A DNA stretch of 5,787 nucleotides from Campylobacteraceae bacterium (GTDB lineage: Bacteria; Campylobacterota; Campylobacteria; Campylobacterales; Campylobacteraceae): NCBI GenBank assembly GCA_031290675.1, contig JAITNC010000128.1:1-5787 (forward strand), read 5' to 3'. The notes below the pieces were generated by a model, which was not told where the DNA came from, ran no database searches, and saw nothing but the letters and a program-made list of their open reading frames with translations. The position numbers were made by a program, and so were the translations under genes. Shown here piece after piece: positions 1 through 5,429 of this stretch; position 1 is the first letter of the stretch; each line of letters begins with the position of its first letter.

Positions 1-153
1 GCAGGTTGCGCCAAACTTGGTCTTTTGTATTATATGGAAGACGATATGAGGCAAGACTACCAAGTCGTTAAAAAATATTTCGCCAAAGCGTGCGATTTGG
101 GCGAGCAGACGTGGTGCGAGGCTTATAAAGGGTTAAATGCGCAGGGTTATTGA
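1..153 (+). CDS. Sel1-like repeat (Hcp-type) protein, C-terminal fragment
   Basis: The window opens inside this gene; 50 residues and the TGA stop (151-153) are visible. The fragment holds the end of one Sel1-like repeat (C..LG.LY, then a YQVVKKYF helix) and a final half repeat KACDLGEQTWC with the C-x7-C cysteine spacing of disulfide-bonded Hcp/SLR proteins. It ends in CEAYKGLNAQGY, which is identical to the end of the next gene, so the two are paralogues. Sel1-like repeats form paired helices and usually serve as protein-binding scaffolds; in Helicobacter the Hcp members are exported. The stop codon overlaps the Shine-Dalgarno of the next gene, so the genes are probably co-transcribed and translationally coupled. 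Specific function unknown; family call secure. Confidence 0.88.
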   Translation, partial: AGCAKLGLLYYMEDDMRQDYQVVKKYFAKACDLGEQTWCEAYKGLNAQGY

Positions 154-173
154 GGGGTATGGTTATGAAAAAG
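113..173 (+). repeat. Duplicated gene-junction repeat, copy 1
   Basis: This 61-bp stretch covers the last 13 codons plus stop of the upstream SLR gene, the Shine-Dalgarno, the spacer and the first three codons of the next gene. It matches 1492-1552 at 59 of 61 positions (differences at 141/1520 and 159/1538). Similarity falls off on both sides. Confidence 0.9.
152..157 (+). promoter_or_regulatory. Ribosome binding site deciding the Sel1 gene start
   Basis: GAGGGG lies 7 nt before ATG 165 but only 1 nt before ATG 159, which favours 165. In the duplicated junction downstream the equivalent of ATG 159 is GTG (1538-1540), while the ATG equivalent to 165 is kept at 1544. The site overlaps the stop codon of the preceding gene. 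Confidence 0.7.
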
Positions 174-1532
174 TTAGGTTTGGCATTGGTTTTGGCTGTT
201 TCGTTTTGTTTCGCCGATAGTATTGATGTAACTGTTGAGGCTTTTTGGAAAGGCGATTTTCAAAAAGCGTTTCAGTATCATCAAAAAGCTTGTGATGAAG
301 GAGTGGCAAAAGTTTGTTTTGACCTTGGTAGTTTATACAGGGGTATGCGGAGTGTTGAACAAAATGATTTGAATTCTAAAGAGTATTATCAAAAAGCACT
401 CAAATACTATCAAAAAGCTTGCGATGACGGAGTGGCAGAAAGTTGTTTAACACTTGGCGGCACATATACAACCAATTATAATGTCGGATTTGATGTGCAG
501 CAAAATGCTTCAAAAGCGAAAGAGTATTATCAAAAAGCTTTTAAATATTACCAAAAAGCTTGCGATAGCGGAGATGCGGGAGGTTGTTATCGTCTTGGTG
601 ATTTATACTCTCATGGACAAGTCGTGGAAAAAAGTGATTTAAAAGCGAAGGAGTGTTATCAAAAAGCACTCAAATACTACCAAAAAAATTGCGATGATGG
701 AGTAGCGGAAAATTGTTATGCTCTTGGTAATTTATACTCTTATGGAGAAGTCGTAGAAAAAAGTGATTTAAAGGCTAAAGAGTGTTATCAAAAAGCATTC
801 AAATATCACCAAAAGACTTGTGATGGCGGAAATGCGACAAGTTGTTTCAGACTTGGTCGTTTATATGTTTATGGGCGTGGTGTGAAGGAAGACTATTTTA
901 AAGCAAAATGGTATTGGCAAAAAGCTTGTGATATCGGAGAAGCGGAAGCTTGCTACAATCTTAGTTTTTTGTACTACAAAGGGGTGGGTGTCAAGCAAAA
1001 CAATCAAATAGCTGTAAAGTATCATTTAAAAGCTTGTGAGGGTGGACATACGGAGGGTTGTTATCATATCGGTGATTTACGCGCTGACGCACATGTAGGA
1101 ATGCCCTCCAACGAAAAAGAAATGCGTTTTCAAAGGGCTTGCGAGAGCGGAGAGGCGATAAGTTGTTATCGTCTTGGCGTCTTGTACACTGATAGTGAAT
1201 GGCCGAGAGAAAAGCAAGAATTTTTTAAAGCAAAAGAGTATTTTAAGAAAGCTTGCGAGGACAAAGAGGCAGGAGCTTGTTTTGACCTTGGCGTTTTGTA
1301 TGAAAATGGCTGGGGTGTGGAGAAAAACTACTCAAAAGCTATAAAGTATTTTGAGGAAGCTTGTGATGGCAAAGACGAGGAAGGTTGCTTGTATCTTGGC
1401 GGTTTATACGAAAGCGGACAAGGCGTGAAAAAAGATTACAAAGCCGCTAAAAAATACTACAAAAAAGTGTGTGATTTGGGAAGGCAAAATGGGTGCGAGG
1501 CTTATAAAGGGTTAAATGCTCAGGGTTATTGA
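165..1532 (+). CDS. Exported Cys-rich Sel1-like repeat protein (Hcp-type), 455 aa
   Basis: Residues 1-18 form a classic signal peptide (MKK, hydrophobic core, likely cleavage after CFA before DS), so the protein is probably periplasmic or secreted. From residue 41 there are ten repeats plus a terminal half repeat (units starting at 41, 84, 131, 174, 217, 253, 289, 324, 362, 398, 434). Each begins K-A-C-D and has a second Cys eight positions on, then LG.LY, G.GV and an A-K-x-Y-Y helix. All 11 Cys pairs are intact, as in disulfide-bridged Helicobacter Hcp proteins. Units 5, 6, 9 and 10 have the usual 36 residues; units 1, 3 and 4 have 43, and unit 2 has 47, because a heptad (YYQKALK) is doubled. 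Units 3 and 4 are about 85% alike at DNA level. An upstream TTG (150) or ATG (159) is possible but places the start too close to the SD. Probable role is an extracytoplasmic scaffold; partner unknown. Confidence 0.9.
   Translation: MKKLGLALVLAVSFCFADSIDVTVEAFWKGDFQKAFQYHQKACDEGVAKVCFDLGSLYRGMRSVEQNDLNSKEYYQKALKYYQKACDDGVAESCLTLGGTYTTNYNVGFDVQQNASKAKEYYQKAFKYYQKACDSGDAGGCYRLGDLYSHGQVVEKSDLKAKECYQKALKYYQKNCDDGVAENCYALGNLYSYGEVVEKSDLKAKECYQKAFKYHQKTCDGGNATSCFRLGRLYVYGRGVKEDYFKAKWYWQKACDIGEAEACYNLSFLYYKGVGVKQNNQIAVKYHLKACEGGHTEGCYHIGDLRADAHVGMPSNEKEMRFQRACESGEAISCYRLGVLYTDSEWPREKQEFFKAKEYFKKACEDKEAGACFDLGVLYENGWGVEKNYSKAIKYFEEACDGKDEEGCLYLGGLYESGQGVKKDYKAAKKYYKKVCDLGRQNGCEAYKGLNAQGY
285..1466 (+). 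repeat. Tandem Sel1-like repeat array within the CDS
   Basis: The array has ten coding units: 43, 47, 43, 43, 36, 36, 35, 38, 36 and 36 codons. The clearest DNA-level copy pair is 601-700 against 730-829, offset 129 bp (43 codons), with roughly 15 differences per 100 bases by eye. A 21-bp doubling is visible at 384-404/405-425, encoding YYQKALK then YYQKACD. Confidence 0.85.
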
Positions 1533-1552
1533 GGGGTGTGGTTATGAAAAAG
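1492..1552 (+). repeat. Duplicated gene-junction repeat, copy 2
   Basis: Second copy of the 113-173 junction, displaced by 1379 bp, which is the length of one SLR gene plus spacer. It keeps the CEAYKGLNAQGY end, the TGAGGGG stop/SD overlap and the start ATG at 1544. Confidence 0.9.
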
Positions 1553-2083
1553 ATGGGTTTGTTATTGGCTCTCATCGTATCATTTTGTTTTATTTGTATT
1601 CTAATTCTCTTAATTCAATTCAACAACTATAATTATATTGACATAACTGTAGCCGATAAAAAGATTGATTACAAAAAGATATTTAGAAATACCCAAAAAG
1701 CTTGCAACAATGGAGATGCGAACGCTTGCAATAATCTTGGTGGTTTATACGCTGATGGGTATAATGTTAAGCGAGACTACTCAAAAGCAAAAAGATATTA
1801 TCAAAAAGCTTGCGATGGCGGAGATATGGAAGGTTGTGCCAATCTTGGTGGTTTATACGCCACCGGAAAAGGCGTAGAGCAAAACTACTCCAAAGCTATA
1901 GAGTATTTGGAAAAAGCTTGTAGTGGTATAAATGTGGCAGGTTGTCACCATCTCAGTATGTTATACCATACAGGAAAAGGTGTAGAGAAAGACCTTTTAA
2001 AGGCAGAAGAGTATTTTGAAAAAATTTGCGATATTGTGATATGCATTATGCCTAGCAAGGCTTACAGACGGCAAAGTCATTGA
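1544..2083 (+). CDS. Short membrane-anchored Sel1-like repeat protein, 179 aa
   Basis: This is a paralogue of the preceding gene, starting 11 nt after its stop with the same GAGGGG SD (1531-1536). Residues 6-26 are one long hydrophobic stretch with no evident cleavage site. Against the upstream paralogue, the shared SFCF and IDITV blocks are separated by 15 residues instead of 3, so the signal peptide appears converted into a membrane anchor. Three regular 36-residue repeats start at 52, 88 and 124, each with the C-x7-C pair, followed by a half repeat at 160. The final half repeat is eroded: the second Cys of the pair is replaced by Ser (SKAYRRQSH where paralogues have CEAYKGLNAQGY). The protein is much shorter than its neighbour. 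Likely an inner-membrane protein with its repeats in the periplasm; it may be decaying. Family call firm, function unknown. Confidence 0.82.
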   Translation: MKKMGLLLALIVSFCFICILILLIQFNNYNYIDITVADKKIDYKKIFRNTQKACNNGDANACNNLGGLYADGYNVKRDYSKAKRYYQKACDGGDMEGCANLGGLYATGKGVEQNYSKAIEYLEKACSGINVAGCHHLSMLYHTGKGVEKDLLKAEEYFEKICDIVICIMPSKAYRRQSH

Positions 2084-2158
2084 AGTCAAATTTTTGCCTT
2101 GTTTCCAAGCCCAAAAAAGCATTTTCAAGTTGCTCATAAGCATTTTATCAAATTAATC

Positions 2159-2167
2159 TGGTATAAT
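2159..2167 (+). promoter_or_regulatory. Extended -10 promoter for the rpmB operon
   Basis: The sequence TGGTATAAT combines a perfect TATAAT (2162-2167) with a TGn extension. It sits in the AT-rich gap after the SLR genes. No good -35 hexamer is visible, which is normal for Campylobacterota housekeeping promoters. Transcription would start near 2174-2176, giving a leader of about 80 nt before rpmB. A weaker TAAAAT at 2214-2219 could be a second -10 element. Confidence 0.6.
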
Positions 2168-2178
2168 TATGACTTTGC

Positions 2179-2224
2179 TTGGTATTTTAAGCAGTACTTT
2201 TGCTAAATTTTTGTAAAATACCAA
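2179..2224 (+). promoter_or_regulatory. Stem-loop in the rpmB leader
   Basis: TTGGTATTTTA (2179-2189) is perfectly complementary to TAAAATACCAA (2214-2224). Inside the loop, AGCA (2190-2193) can pair with TGCT (2201-2204) to extend the structure. It would lie at the very 5' end of an mRNA started from the promoter just upstream. It could be an mRNA stabiliser or a regulatory target for L28; neither is shown. No U-run follows, so it is not a canonical terminator. Confidence 0.45.
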
Positions 2225-2254
2225 CCTTTTATCAAACAAACTAAAGGATATACA

Positions 2255-2443
2255 ATGGCTAGAAGATGTGCACTTACAGGCAAAGGTCCGCTTGTCGGAA
2301 ATAATGTCAGCCACGCTAACAACAAAACAAAAAGACGATTTTTGCCAAATCTTCGTACTATCAGAGTAACTCTGGAAGACGGCACGACACAAAAAATAAA
2401 AGTTGCGGCTTCAACGCTTCGCACGATGAAGAAAAACGGCTAA
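2255..2443 (+). CDS. rpmB: 50S ribosomal protein L28
   Basis: The 62-residue product is the full normal length for L28. It shows the hallmark N-terminus [29 protein letters not shown], in two blocks: the C-x-LTGK-x-P entry and the [13 protein letters not shown] segment, followed by the RF-x-PNL block and a basic C-terminus. L28 is a component of the large ribosomal subunit. Only one Cys is present, so this is a form without the zinc ribbon. A Shine-Dalgarno AAAGGA (2243-2248) precedes the ATG by 6 nt. It is the first gene of a probable operon with the potassium channel 36 nt downstream. H. pylori is recalled to have the same rpmB-channel adjacency. Confidence 0.97.
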   Translation: MARRCALTGKGPLVGNNVSHANNKTKRRFLPNLRTIRVTLEDGTTQKIKVAASTLRTMKKNG

Positions 2444-2470
2444 TCCAAAATCTTAGCCGTATCCATACGG
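2436..2470 (+). promoter_or_regulatory. Overlapping hairpins between rpmB and the channel gene
   Basis: Hairpin 1 pairs ACGGCTAA (2436-2443, including the rpmB stop) with TTAGCCGT (2453-2460), eight perfect base pairs. Hairpin 2 pairs CCGTA (2457-2461) with TACGG (2466-2470). They share CCGT at 2457-2460, so only one can form at a time. Hairpin 2 covers the first GG of the channel's GGGAG ribosome binding site. No U-run follows either hairpin, so termination is unlikely. This layout suits translational control of the channel by ribosomes finishing rpmB; that is inference. Confidence 0.45.
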
Positions 2471-2473
2471 GAG
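2469..2473 (+). promoter_or_regulatory. Ribosome binding site for a TTG start
   Basis: GGGAG lies 6 nt before TTG 2480. No ATG or GTG at a suitable distance is in frame, and the first internal ATGs fall inside the first membrane helix, so TTG is the best start for the channel. Confidence 0.7.
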
Positions 2474-2479
2474 TGAATA

Positions 2480-3616
2480 TTGAGCTTTTTAACTAAAAAA
2501 GACCGATCACCCCGAGGGTGGTTCGCCAAACCAACTACTCCGAAAGTAAACATAGACAACCAAATCTACGAACAGCTAAAGCCCTTAAGACTTCCTCTTA
2601 TCCTGCTTGTCGTTATCATGATGATAGGAACTCTGGGCTATGTTATCATAGATGGATTTCCCCTCATTGACGCTATGTATCAGGCTGGCTTTACATTTAC
2701 GACAGTCGGATACGGCGAGATAAACCACATCTCGGCCGCGGGACGCTTTTTCACTATCATTTTGATTATTTTAGGATTTGCCGTTTTTTCATTTTCTATC
2801 GGTATTTTGATTGAGATGATAAACAAGGGAACTCTCACGAAACTCATCAAGGAGCGACGTATGCTACACAAAATCGCCAGACTCAAAAACCATTTTGTTA
2901 TCTGCCATCACAACAGTTTTACGATAGAACTCGCAAAACAGTTCCGCCAAAATCACGTGCCTTTTGTCGTTGTGGACAACTCGCCGGATTTGGAACAGAT
3001 AGCAAAACAAAATCTATATCCTTATTATGTTCAAGGCGAGCCTCACACCGAGCTTTCCATACTCAAGTCATCGCTCTCAAGTGCGAAAGGTATCGTAACG
3101 TTGAGTGAAAATATCGCAGACAACATCGCGCAAGTCGTTACGACAAGACTATACGAAAAAGAGCTTGGGCTGAAAAGAGCGTTTTTTATCATGTCGCATG
3201 CGAGCAATGACAGCGACGCCGAAAAGCTCAAAAAACTCGGCGCAGACTCTGTCGTATCGCCTTCAAAGCTTGTCGCTCAACGACTTGGAGCTATCAGTCT
3301 GCACCCCGATATGCAAAATATGATGGAGAGCCTTTTGTCAAAAAAAGATACTCCGATAAACATAGAAGAAGTTGATGTAGCCGAGTTTTCGTGGCTTGTA
3401 TTTAAAAAACTCAAAGAGGCACGTCTGCGTGATATAACAAACGTAAGCGTTATCGGCATCAGCGACGTGAACGGCAAGTTTTGGCCTATGCCAAACGGCG
3501 AAACCCTCATAGGAACAAACGCCAAACTGCTGATAGTCGGAACGAGCGAGGGAATCATAAACGCCAAAAGACTTATCAGGAGAAAAACAAAACCCGAAGA
3601 GTTAAAGTACGTTTGA
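2480..3616 (+). CDS. Two-TM potassium channel with C-terminal RCK/TrkA domains
   Basis: The 378-residue protein has the MthK/Kch layout. A cytoplasmic N-terminus (1-36) leads to TM1 (about 37-57), a pore loop with the K+ selectivity filter TTVGYGE (74-80) and TM2 (about 89-111). A TrkA-N/RCK domain (about 136-260) and a TrkA-C-like domain (about 290-365) follow. Such channels form tetramers in the inner membrane and pass K+ under control of ligands bound to the RCK ring. Oddly, the first RCK strand reads HFVICHHNSFTIELAKQF: the usual G-x-G-x-x-G nucleotide loop after the Cys is missing its glycines, although the rest of the Rossmann pattern (VVVDNSP, YVQGEPHT) is kept. The gene starts at TTG with a good SD, lies 36 nt after rpmB and 28 nt before argJ, and matches the H. 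pylori HpKchA context. Confidence 0.93.
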   Translation: MSFLTKKDRSPRGWFAKPTTPKVNIDNQIYEQLKPLRLPLILLVVIMMIGTLGYVIIDGFPLIDAMYQAGFTFTTVGYGEINHISAAGRFFTIILIILGFAVFSFSIGILIEMINKGTLTKLIKERRMLHKIARLKNHFVICHHNSFTIELAKQFRQNHVPFVVVDNSPDLEQIAKQNLYPYYVQGEPHTELSILKSSLSSAKGIVTLSENIADNIAQVVTTRLYEKELGLKRAFFIMSHASNDSDAEKLKKLGADSVVSPSKLVAQRLGAISLHPDMQNMMESLLSKKDTPINIEEVDVAEFSWLVFKKLKEARLRDITNVSVIGISDVNGKFWPMPNGETLIGTNAKLLIVGTSEGIINAKRLIRRKTKPEELKYV

Positions 3617-3644
3617 TATTTTAAAAGATTTTAGGAGTTGAGAT

Positions 3645-4832
3645 ATGTTTGATATATTGCCCATAAAAGGCGGCATTGATAATGTTAAAGGGTTTTTTAG
3701 CGGCGGCGTCAGCGTCGGACTAAAACCAAGCGGCAAAAATGATGTGGCTTTCATCAGAAGCGATGAGCCCTGTGATGTCAGCGCTATATTTACACAAAAC
3801 AAGTTTCAGGCGGCACCCATACGCCACTTCAAAAGATACGGCGAAACATTTGCGACAAATTTTATTTTGATAAACTCAAAAAATGCGAACGCTATGACGG
3901 GCAAAGAGGGCATAGACGATATAGATACGCTGTTTGCGTCCCTGCCGCAATCCCTCAAAGCCTTAAACCCCATTATGAGCTCCACAGGCGTCATCGGATA
4001 CAGGCTAAATATCCCAAAAATCGCAAAAGCTTTTGAGCTGTTTAGTTTCAACACCAAAAACTCAAACGCCGCCGCTGAAGCTATCATGACTACCGATAGA
4101 TTTAAAAAAGAGATTTGCCTCAAAGTAGATGTTGAGGGCAAAGGCAGCTTTCATATAGCCGCTATCTGCAAGGGTGCGGGTATGATAAACCCCTCATTAG
4201 CCACGATGTTGTGTTTTATCACGACAGACGCAAATGTCCCAAAAGAGCTTATGAACGACCTCCTAAACGAAGCGGCAAAGGATAGTTTCAACGCCATAAG
4301 CGTGGACGGGGACACCTCAACAAACGACACCGTGATGTTGATAAGCTCAGCCAAAAGCGGAGTTTGGGACAAAGAGGCTTTTAGCGAAGCTTTGAAGTTT
4401 ATCACTAAACATTTGGCTTTGGAGATAGTAAAAGACGGCGAAGGAAGCAAAAAAGTGGTGGCTTTTGAGGTGAAAAACGCTTTGAGTTTGGACGAGGCGG
4501 AAAAAGCTGCGAAGGCTCTGAGCAATTCACTGCTCGTCAAGACCGCTATATTTGGCGAAGACCCAAATTGGGGCAGAATAGCCTCTACAGTAGGAGCGAG
4601 CGGCATAACGTGCGATGAGGAGAAACTCATCATCAAATACGACGATGTGGTCGTATATATCGGCACAAAAAAAGAGATGAGCAAAGAAACCGAAGCGGCG
4701 GCTGCAAAAGTTATGAAAAAAGATAGTTTCAAGATAAGCTGCGATTTGGCTCTTGGAGATAAGAGCTTTACGGCTTACGGGTGCGATTTGGGGCATGAGT
4801 ATGTAAATATCAATGCGGACTATCGTTCATAA
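3645..4832 (+). CDS. argJ: Arginine biosynthesis protein ArgJ (ornithine/glutamate N-acetyltransferase)
   Basis: ArgJ transfers the acetyl group from N-acetylornithine to glutamate, recycling it in arginine biosynthesis; bifunctional members also make N-acetylglutamate from acetyl-CoA. The 395-residue length is typical. The precursor cleaves itself at an Ala-Thr bond: KGAGMINPSLATMLCFITTDA places it at Ala186-Thr187, with Thr187 as the catalytic nucleophile of the beta chain. The oxyanion-hole Thr-Gly is T114-G115 in SSTGVIG. Other family blocks are the AIFTQNKFQAAP segment, SVDGDTSTNDT (219-229), KDGEG (263-267), the FGEDPNWGR block (303-311) and the end YVNINADYRS. SD AGGAG (3633-3637) lies 7 nt before the ATG. 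Acts in the cytoplasm. Whether it is bifunctional depends on whether the genome has an argA-type enzyme, which cannot be seen here. Confidence 0.97.
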   Translation: MFDILPIKGGIDNVKGFFSGGVSVGLKPSGKNDVAFIRSDEPCDVSAIFTQNKFQAAPIRHFKRYGETFATNFILINSKNANAMTGKEGIDDIDTLFASLPQSLKALNPIMSSTGVIGYRLNIPKIAKAFELFSFNTKNSNAAAEAIMTTDRFKKEICLKVDVEGKGSFHIAAICKGAGMINPSLATMLCFITTDANVPKELMNDLLNEAAKDSFNAISVDGDTSTNDTVMLISSAKSGVWDKEAFSEALKFITKHLALEIVKDGEGSKKVVAFEVKNALSLDEAEKAAKALSNSLLVKTAIFGEDPNWGRIASTVGASGITCDEEKLIIKYDDVVVYIGTKKEMSKETEAAAAKVMKKDSFKISCDLALGDKSFTAYGCDLGHEYVNINADYRS

Positions 4833-4883
4833 GACTTTAATAAGAAAATAGTTAGAATAATAGAAATTTATCAAGGAGTTTAT

Positions 4884-5111
4884 ATGTTGCACGAGTACCG
4901 TGATATCATCACAAAGTTAAAGATAGACGACGCGCATTTTGCGAAGATTTTTGAAAAACACAATGAGCTTGACCAAAAGATATTGGACGTGGAAGAGGGT
5001 CGCGAACACCTTGACCAGTTGGTACTTGAGAAACTCAAAAAAGAGAAGTTGTCTCTTAAAGATGAGGCTTACGCTATCATCATCAAATACAAAAAAGAGA
5101 ACAACCTCTAA
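4884..5111 (+). CDS. DUF465/YdcH-family small coiled-coil protein, 75 aa
   Basis: This 75-residue, highly charged helical protein has the family pattern: MLHEYRDIITKLK, then DAHFAKIFEKHNELDQKI, and a C-terminal LKKEKLSLKDEAYAII segment. The biochemical role of DUF465 proteins is not established. They are soluble, with no signal peptide or membrane segment, and this one is predicted to be almost entirely coiled coil. SD AAGGAG (4873-4878) lies 5 nt before the ATG. The gene is 51 nt after argJ and is the last gene of the rpmB run. A weak -10-like TAGAAT (4853-4858) could give it its own transcript, but that is uncertain. Confidence 0.9.
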   Translation: MLHEYRDIITKLKIDDAHFAKIFEKHNELDQKILDVEEGREHLDQLVLEKLKKEKLSLKDEAYAIIIKYKKENNL

Positions 5112-5112
5112 T

Positions 5113-5137
5113 ATTTTCGGGCTTCAAGCCCGAAAAT
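5113..5137 (+). terminator. Perfect hairpin ending the rpmB-channel-argJ-DUF465 run
   Basis: ATTTTCGGGCT (5113-5123) and AGCCCGAAAAT (5127-5137) form an 11-bp stem with a TCA loop, starting 1 nt after the DUF465 stop. The T-rich arm is on the 5' side, so no true U-run follows on the + strand (AATTCCCC is next, with T-rich DNA only from about 5143). It may be a weak terminator or a 3'-end stabiliser. Confidence 0.5.
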
Positions 5138-5190
5138 TCCCCGTTTTCACCACTTTTATTATTACACTTATTTTTATTTTTGTTGTACTG

Positions 5191-5250
5191 CCCTACCCTT
5201 TTTGTCGTTATGGATTGCCACGCCTGAGCGCTCACTCGCAATGACGGGAG
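5191..5250 (-). repeat. REP-like dispersed repeat fragment
   Basis: Read on the minus strand this contains CCCGTCATTGCGAGTGAGCG, then GGCAATCCATAACGACAAA and a GGGTAGGG end. The CGTCATTGCGAG...GGCAATCC pattern is a commonly seen intergenic dispersed repeat in many bacterial genomes (from memory, not searched). Within it ATTGC (5214-5218) pairs with GCAAT (5238-5242), extended by CGTTAT/ATGACG with one mismatch, and the tip contains the palindrome GAGCGCTC. Confidence 0.65.
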
Positions 5251-5288
5251 TGGTGGAAGTGAATACCAAATTTGCATAATTTTAACGA

Positions 5289-5397
5289 CGCTATTTTGTG
5301 TTTATATAAGGCAGTTTGAAAATTTGGCGAGGCGCATACGCATTGGTATGTAACGAAGCCAAGTTGAAAACAACGCCATATAAGCACATAAAGAGCG
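5289..5397. repeat. Large imperfect palindrome A
   Basis: The outer arms are 5289-5312 and 5375-5397; most positions pair, in blocks CGCT, TTT, TGTG, TTATAT and GGC. An inner stem TTGGC (5324-5328)/GCCAA (5358-5362) and a tip hairpin CATAC (5335-5339)/GTATG (5346-5350) complete a nested structure. It shares the core GAGGCGCA...AACGAA with palindrome B. Strand of transcription, if any, is unknown. Confidence 0.6.
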
Positions 5398-5429
5398 AGT
5401 TAAAATATGTAAAAGATGAATATGCTAAG

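Noticed and set aside
165..230. Lipoprotein signal at Cys15 of the long SLR protein
   Set aside because: The residues before Cys (VSF) do not fit a lipobox; CFA-DS is a better signal peptidase I site.
285..1466. Possible CRISPR-like array from the regularly spaced repeats
   Set aside because: The periodicity is coding (36-47 codons), in frame and degenerate at synonymous sites, with no unique spacers.
2024..2140. Minus-strand peptide opposite the end of the short SLR gene (contains LPSVSLARHNAYHN)
   Set aside because: It resembles the sort of short peptide annotated over dispersed repeats, but it is brief, lacks an SD and overlaps the SLR gene.
4151..4732. 193-codon open frame antisense to argJ
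   Set aside because: It lies entirely opposite a full set of ArgJ family motifs; its low-complexity Ser/Ala/Phe-rich composition is that of an antisense shadow.
5113..5137. Canonical intrinsic terminator
   Set aside because: The stem is perfect but there is no downstream U-run on either strand, so it is reported only as a moderate-confidence terminator.
4939..5244. 101-codon + strand frame overlapping the DUF465 gene
   Set aside because: It is out of frame with a recognised protein, has no SD and runs through the hairpin and REP-like repeat.
5083..5277. 64-codon minus frame in the repeat-rich interval
   Set aside because: It reads through the REP-like element and the hairpin; the peptide has no recognisable features.
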